Source: Devosia sp. MC521
GTDB taxonomy: Bacteria; Pseudomonadota; Alphaproteobacteria; Rhizobiales; Devosiaceae
Direction of reading: 5' to 3'
Assembly: GCF_014127105.1 (NCBI RefSeq)
Contig: NZ_CP059902.1
Span: 1 to 64,000, forward strand
DNA length: 64,000 nt
The position numbers and the translations under genes were made by a program. The notes under the pieces were generated by a model. The model did not search any database and had not been told where the DNA came from. It saw nothing but the letters and a program-made list of their open reading frames with translations. This document shows, in pieces, positions 60,297 to 64,000 of this stretch. How positions within the stretch are numbered: position 1 is the first letter of the stretch; the number at the start of each line of letters is the position of its first letter.

Positions 60297-61172
60297 CTAG
60301 AAGCGGCGGAAGACGCCAGCGTGAACGGTGTTTTCGTCGCGATGATTGCCGCCCTTCTGGGCCGCCCAGAACGCGCCAATGGCCGAAACCAAAGACGATG
60401 CTGCGATCAGGAAGGCGGCGAGAATGCCCGTGTTGCGGGCCACACGGGCCGCTTCAAGTGCGGTGGCGCGGGCCTCGGCAATCGTTGCGTTCACTTGATC
60501 AACGCGCGCTTCAGCTTCAGCTGGGGGCAGTGCGGTGGTCGAGGCGACAAGGCCAACAAGATAGCTGCGGTCTTCGGTGCTGATCTCACCATCGGTGAGG
60601 GCTGATTGCGCATAGATCCGTAGAGCTTCGTCACGGGCGACGCCGGGATCGACCGGAATGCTGGCACGGAACAGAGTGTCGACAAAATAATCATTGGGGG
60701 TTGAGTCATCGGCAGCCATTGCTGTGGCCGCAGTTGTTGCTGCACTGCCCACAGCGGAGCCAAGGGCCCCAATGCCGCCGACAGCCAGCGCTGCACCAAA
60801 AATCATCGCGCCGCCCCAGACCAAGAGGCCATGGGCACCATCGCGCAGGTCGGATTCATCGGCGGTGGCGTCGAATTTGCGGCGACGCAATCTGCCAGTG
60901 AGATAGCCTCCGGCCATAAAGCTGGAGATCTGGATCCAGAGAAACCAGAGGGCGGCTCCTATGCCGACGAGCCAGACTGGAGCGCCGTCGCGACCATGAA
61001 AGTCGACAAAGTTAAGTCCAATGGCAGAACCAAAGCTAATCAGGACCAGCGAGATAGCGGTGGCCAGAACGATCCCCGCAATAATCGCGGGCCAATCGAC
61101 ATAGCTGCTTTCTGCTACAGGCGCGGGAGCGGTGTCTATGACGGTAACACCGGGGGGCGTGTTGAGTGCCAT
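60297..61172 (-). CDS. Conserved membrane protein (PhnA-like / hypothetical)
   Basis: A 291-residue protein with about five membrane helices (IIAGIVLATAISLVLISFG, IGAALWFLWIQISSFMAGGYL, HGLLVWGGAMIFGAALAVGG, GILAAFLIAASSLVSAIGAF). A soluble segment in the middle (residues about 150-235) is acidic and may be a coiled coil (PPAEAEARVDQVNATIAEARA). ATG 61172 follows GGGAGGAG. Rhizobiales relatives are annotated PhnA-like or hypothetical, without a phosphonatase active site. It is the middle gene of a three-gene operon. Confidence 0.8.
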   Translation of the reverse strand: MALNTPPGVTVIDTAPAPVAESSYVDWPAIIAGIVLATAISLVLISFGSAIGLNFVDFHGRDGAPVWLVGIGAALWFLWIQISSFMAGGYLTGRLRRRKFDATADESDLRDGAHGLLVWGGAMIFGAALAVGGIGALGSAVGSAATTAATAMAADDSTPNDYFVDTLFRASIPVDPGVARDEALRIYAQSALTDGEISTEDRSYLVGLVASTTALPPAEAEARVDQVNATIAEARATALEAARVARNTGILAAFLIAASSLVSAIGAFWAAQKGGNHRDENTVHAGVFRRF

Positions 61173-61192
61173 GAGATGCTCCTCCCTTTCGC

Positions 61193-61267
61193 TCAAGCCA
61201 AGCCGATAAAGGAAAGAATGGCGAGGACGATTACGACCAGACCAACGAGGTAAATAATGGAGTTCAT
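61193..61267 (-). CDS. 24-residue membrane peptide (micro-operon, first gene)
   Basis: A 24-codon frame with GAGAGG upstream of its ATG and a clear promoter further upstream. The product starts MNSIIYLVGLVVIVLAILS and ends with a hydrophobic Ile/Gly/Leu/Ala tail, so it is a single membrane helix with almost no charge. It ends 20 bases before the four-helix gene's ATG. Equal length and type to the third gene, but no close sequence similarity. Confidence 0.72.
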   Translation of the reverse strand: MNSIIYLVGLVVIVLAILSFIGLA

Positions 61268-61286
61268 CGATAAGCCTCTCTTTGGA

Positions 61287-61315
61287 TTTGTATCCAAGAG
61301 GTAATCCCTTGTCAG
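61287..61315 (-). promoter_or_regulatory. Promoter of the micro-operon
   Basis: CTGACA (-35, 61310-61315) and TACAAA (-10, 61287-61292) with an exact 17-base spacer; the transcript should start about 15 bases before the first peptide's ATG. GGAAC lies about 16-17 bases upstream of GATT in the same area, a weak resemblance to an EcfG-type stress promoter. Confidence 0.65.
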
Positions 61316-61356
61316 GCTGGATGGTTCCGGTGGTCGCCGCAAAGCTGCCGCAAGAT

Positions 61357-61387
61357 AAACAAAAGCGGGAGCCCAAAGGCCCCCGCT
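61357..61387 (-). terminator. Terminator of the NMT1 substrate-binding protein gene
   Basis: On the minus strand AGCGGGGGCC pairs with GGCTCCCGCT (one G-U) over TTTG, followed by TTTTGTTT. It separates the ABC importer from the micro-operon. Confidence 0.82.
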
Positions 61388-61412
61388 CTGCAAAGCTGAT
61401 TGGGTAGAAAAC

Positions 61413-62390
61413 TTACTTCAGCGCGTCGGTGACGACAGTGGTGTAAGCGCCTTCTGGCAGAGCCTTGACGATCTTCTGGTCGAGGAGTGCTTTGACGGTA
61501 CGATCATAGGTCGCCATGTCGAGCGCAGCGTCATCTGGGTCGACGAGCTTGGTCACTTCCTTGACCATGTAGAGCTGGTGCGCCAGTTCGGCGGCGCCGG
61601 TTTCGTCGGCGTCGACAACGATCTGGGCGGCCTCATCTGGGTTCTCGAGCGCATAGCCCCAGCCCTTCATCGAAGCGCGAACAAAGCGGGCATAGGCGTC
61701 AACCTTGGCCGGATCCTTCAGGCTGTCTTCCATGACGTAGAGACCATCTTCGAGAAGGTCATTACCCATTTCGGTGTAGTTGAAGATGGTGAGATTGTCT
61801 GGGCTGTAGCCAGCATCCAGCGCCTGACCGTATTCGTTATAGGTCATCACCGAGATACAATCTGCCTGACCCTGGATCATCGGCTGGACGTCAAAGCTTT
61901 GCTGCAGCACGGTGACGCCGCCTGCCGAACCATCGGTGGCCAGACCGAGCTTATTCATCCAAGCAAAGAACGGATATTCATTGCCGAAGAACCAAACGCC
62001 GAGCGTCTTCCCGGGGAAGTCGGCTTCGGTTTTGACGCCGGTTTCAGTCGGGCAGATCATCATCAGGCCAGCGCGCTTATAGGGCTGGGCGATGTTGACG
62101 AGCGGCACGCCGCTTTCGCGCGCGGCCATGCCTGCTGCCATCCAGGTGACGATAATGTCGGCGCCGCCGCCAGCGATCACCTGTTCTGGGGCGATGTTGG
62201 GGCCGCCGGGAAGAATGGTGATGTCGAGGTCTTCTTCGTCATAAAAGCCCTTGGCTTCTGCAACGAGATAGCCCGCAAACTGGGCTTGCGTGACCCACTT
62301 CAGCTGCAGGGTGAGTGCGTCTGCAGACAGTGCTGAACTTGCCGACATAACCATTGCGGTTGCGACAAGGCCTCCAAGAATTTTTTTCAT
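61413..62390 (-). CDS. NMT1/ThiY-type ABC transporter substrate-binding protein
   Basis: A 325-residue periplasmic binding protein with a signal peptide (MKKILGGLVATAMVMSASSA). The NMT1/THI5-like family is seen in LQLKWVTQAQFAGYLVAEAKG and the ligand part ADIIVTWMAAGMAARESGVP. Relatives take up hydroxymethylpyrimidine, riboflavin or other pyrimidine-like compounds; I cannot decide. No TPP or FMN riboswitch is seen upstream. It lies 22 bases downstream of the first permease gene. Confidence 0.85.
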   Translation of the reverse strand: MKKILGGLVATAMVMSASSALSADALTLQLKWVTQAQFAGYLVAEAKGFYDEEDLDITILPGGPNIAPEQVIAGGGADIIVTWMAAGMAARESGVPLVNIAQPYKRAGLMMICPTETGVKTEADFPGKTLGVWFFGNEYPFFAWMNKLGLATDGSAGGVTVLQQSFDVQPMIQGQADCISVMTYNEYGQALDAGYSPDNLTIFNYTEMGNDLLEDGLYVMEDSLKDPAKVDAYARFVRASMKGWGYALENPDEAAQIVVDADETGAAELAHQLYMVKEVTKLVDPDDAALDMATYDRTVKALLDQKIVKALPEGAYTTVVTDALK

Positions 62391-62411
62391 TTTTGCGTTC
62401 CCGTTTCCCTT

Positions 62412-63524
62412 TTACGCCCGTCCACCACGGACAGACGGATGCCAGAAGGTGACACCTCTCTCGATGAGAGCGATGACACCGTAGAAGGCGGACCCCGCGA
62501 CCGCCGCAACAGCGATCTCCGCCCAGACCAGATCAATGGCCAAACGGCCAACACCGGTCGAAATTCGGAAGCCCATTCCCACGACGGGCGTCCCGAAAAA
62601 CTCCGCTACGATTGCGCCGATCAAGGCCAAGGTCGAATTGATCTTGAGGGCGTTGAATATGAAGGGGCCCGCAGCGGGGAGCCTGAGCTTCATAAGGGTT
62701 TGCCAATAGTTGGCGGCATAGGTGTGCATGAGATCGCGCTCGATGGACGAGGCTGCGTTGAGCCCGGCCACCGTGTTGATCAACATGGGGAAGAAGGTCA
62801 TGGCGACCACGACCGCAGCTTTACTCTGCCAATCGAAACCGAACCACATGACCATAATCGGCGCGATCCCGATGATTGGAAGCGCCGACATGAAATTGCC
62901 AATCGGCATGATGCCCGCCTTCAAGAAGGGCGAGCGATCAACCGCAATGGCAACAAGGAGACCGGCAAGACAGCCAATGGCATAGCCGGGCAGCACGGAT
63001 TTGATGAAAGTCTGAATGAAGTCCTGAGTTAGAATATAGGTCTCGGCCGCCATGCGGGCGGCAATGGCTGAAGGGGAAGGCAGAAGCACGGGCGGCACGC
63101 CTGCGCCGCGCGTGATGACTTCCCAAACGATGAGCAGGGCTAGGCCAAATATGGTTGGAATGACCAGCCCCGTGCCGGTGTGCGGCAGTTTTCCTAAGCG
63201 AATGGCGGTGGAGAGCTCTTCAACGAACAACCAAGAGAATGCCCAAGCCGAGATCAGCGCTAACCAATGATGGCCGGGCATCGTGCCTTCAGCAGGCAAG
63301 GAAGCGATGAGGGCATAGGCGCCAAACACCATCAGTACGCCGTCGACCCAGATCGGCAGTGGCTTTTTAAAGCGGATGAGCGTGAGTGCCCCCGCGATAA
63401 AGAAGATCAGCAGCAGTGGCGCGGCACTCAGACTGGTCAATGACAAGACCAAGCCAAGCGCGGCGCTGCCCCCTGCAACACTTGCGAGAAGCTTTTGCAT
63501 GGGTGTGAAAGCGAGCGAAATCAT
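62412..63524 (-). CDS. ABC transporter permease (SsuC/TauC type), long N-terminus
   Basis: A 370-residue permease of the BPD_transp_1/SsuC type. The EAA-loop part is DLMHTYAANYWQTLMKLRLP. The N-terminal roughly 110 residues add four further membrane helices (LASVAGGSAALGLVLSLTSL, LLLIFFIAGALTLIRF), making about ten in all, more than the usual six. This extension is unusual (see findings). Its start overlaps the second permease gene by four bases. Confidence 0.85.
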   Translation of the reverse strand: MISLAFTPMQKLLASVAGGSAALGLVLSLTSLSAAPLLLIFFIAGALTLIRFKKPLPIWVDGVLMVFGAYALIASLPAEGTMPGHHWLALISAWAFSWLFVEELSTAIRLGKLPHTGTGLVIPTIFGLALLIVWEVITRGAGVPPVLLPSPSAIAARMAAETYILTQDFIQTFIKSVLPGYAIGCLAGLLVAIAVDRSPFLKAGIMPIGNFMSALPIIGIAPIMVMWFGFDWQSKAAVVVAMTFFPMLINTVAGLNAASSIERDLMHTYAANYWQTLMKLRLPAAGPFIFNALKINSTLALIGAIVAEFFGTPVVGMGFRISTGVGRLAIDLVWAEIAVAAVAGSAFYGVIALIERGVTFWHPSVRGGRA

Positions 63525-64000
63525 GCGCGTGCTCCCATGCGAGCGTTGACGTATTTTTCAGCCGAACCGACCAGCGCCACCAAGACGGCGGCAATCCCTG
63601 CGGCCAAGAACAGCGCCGCCCAGATTTGCACGGTTTGACCATTGTAGGAGCCCGTGAGCAAACGCACGCCAAGGCCACCACCGGCGGCATTGGACAGCTC
63701 TGCCACCACGGCGCCGATCAGCGAAATGGCAATGCCAACCTTCATCGAGGCGAAGAGGAAAGGCATGGCCGCTGGCCAGCGCAGCTTCCAGAACACCTGC
63801 CAGGAATTGGCATCATAGGTGCGCATCAGATCGAGCTGAATATTCTCCGGCGAACGCAGCCCCTTCACCATGCCGACAACGACGGGGAAGAAGGAGAGAT
63901 ACATGGATATCAACGCCTTAGGGATCATGCCCGTGAGGCCGACGGCCCCCAACCCCACCACAATCATCGGCGCGACCGCCAAAATTGGAATGGTCTGGCT
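63521..64000 (-). CDS. ABC transporter permease (SsuC/TauC type), 5' part outside window
   Basis: The C-terminal roughly 160 codons of a second permease: IPILAVAPMIVVGLGAVGLTG, EAA-loop DLMRTYDANSWQVFWKLRWP. The frame stays open to base 64000 with sense codons, so the start lies beyond the window. It overlaps the next gene by four bases. Two permeases of one family in tandem indicate a heterodimer; the ATPase is probably beyond the edge. Confidence 0.88.
   Translation of the reverse strand, partial: SQTIPILAVAPMIVVGLGAVGLTGMIPKALISMYLSFFPVVVGMVKGLRSPENIQLDLMRTYDANSWQVFWKLRWPAAMPFLFASMKVGIAISLIGAVVAELSNAAGGGLGVRLLTGSYNGQTVQIWAALFLAAGIAAVLVALVGSAEKYVNARMGARA

Noticed and set aside
62391-62411. 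A riboswitch before the NMT1-family binding protein gene
   Set aside because: Only 21 bases lie between it and the upstream permease gene; there is no room and no TPP or FMN motif.

Overview
The window looks like a chromosomal segment of an alphaproteobacterium of the order Hyphomicrobiales, most likely Devosia or a close relative. The evidence is protein character (RegB/RegA redox pair, MmcB, BTLCP-type transglutaminase-like peptidase, DUF2852, extensin-like protein, membrane-bound ferritin MbfA) together with Irr-type (iron control element) and Mur-like operators in the places expected for this order. The sequence opens at dnaA, as in a chromosome rotated to that gene. The genus is inferred from memory of similar proteins, not from a search.

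Layout. (1) 0.4-7.0 kb: replication cluster dnaA-dnaN-recF-gyrB. (2) 7-15.2 kb: flavin monooxygenase, zincin-like secreted protein, alpha/beta hydrolase, a class A PBP with an unusual DPNTG-repeat tail, an L,D-transpeptidase lipoprotein, a YgjP-type metallopeptidase and a DUF2852 protein. (3) 15.3-17.2 kb: regB-regA redox two-component system. (4) 17.3-20.8 kb: sitABCD-type manganese/iron ABC importer behind a palindromic Mur-like operator. (5) 20.9-21.1 kb: two identical tRNA-Glu genes. (6) 21.2-25.1 kb: surface-glycan genes (O-antigen-ligase-like protein, tandem GT8 paralogues, a DXD glycosyltransferase). (7) 25-31.8 kb: ABC-2 exporter, orphan TadE/TadG-like pair, FhuF ferric reductase, SH3 protein and a 2-hydroxyacid dehydrogenase. 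(8) 32-37.3 kb: rbfA-truB separated from the usual nusA-infB operon, mmcB, two MFS paralogues and a RlpA-like protein. (9) 37.8-43 kb: 1-Cys peroxiredoxin, CreA, amino-acid ABC importer parts, a LysR regulator and an extensin-like protein. (10) 43-50.4 kb: lepA, SH3 protein, BTLCP, aldo/keto reductase, trhO and a LytTR/DUF2306 divergent pair. (11) 50.4-53.1 kb: mbfA behind two Irr boxes, divergent from a copper-delivery operon (DUF2946, PCuAC, Sco). (12) 53-64 kb: D-amino-acid dehydrogenase, YegP, SelW-like protein, a two-domain HNH nuclease, an Rrf2/flavoprotein operon with a probably leaderless regulator gene, Gfo/Idh oxidoreductase, DUF4037 protein, a micro-operon with two 24-residue membrane peptides, and an NMT1-family ABC importer running off the right edge.

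Redox and metal homeostasis recur: RegBA, SitABCD, FhuF, MbfA, PCuAC/Sco, 1-Cys Prx and Rrf2/flavoprotein. A second theme is cell-envelope construction (PBP1A, L,D-transpeptidase, RlpA-like, extensin-like, SH3 proteins and glycosyltransferases). There is no phage, insertion sequence, CRISPR array or obvious genomic island. The best candidates for something less described are the HNH protein with a probable DNA-reader domain (55394-56305), the three-gene operon with two 24-aa membrane peptides (60197-61267), and the DPNTG-repeat tail of the PBP (12048-12473).
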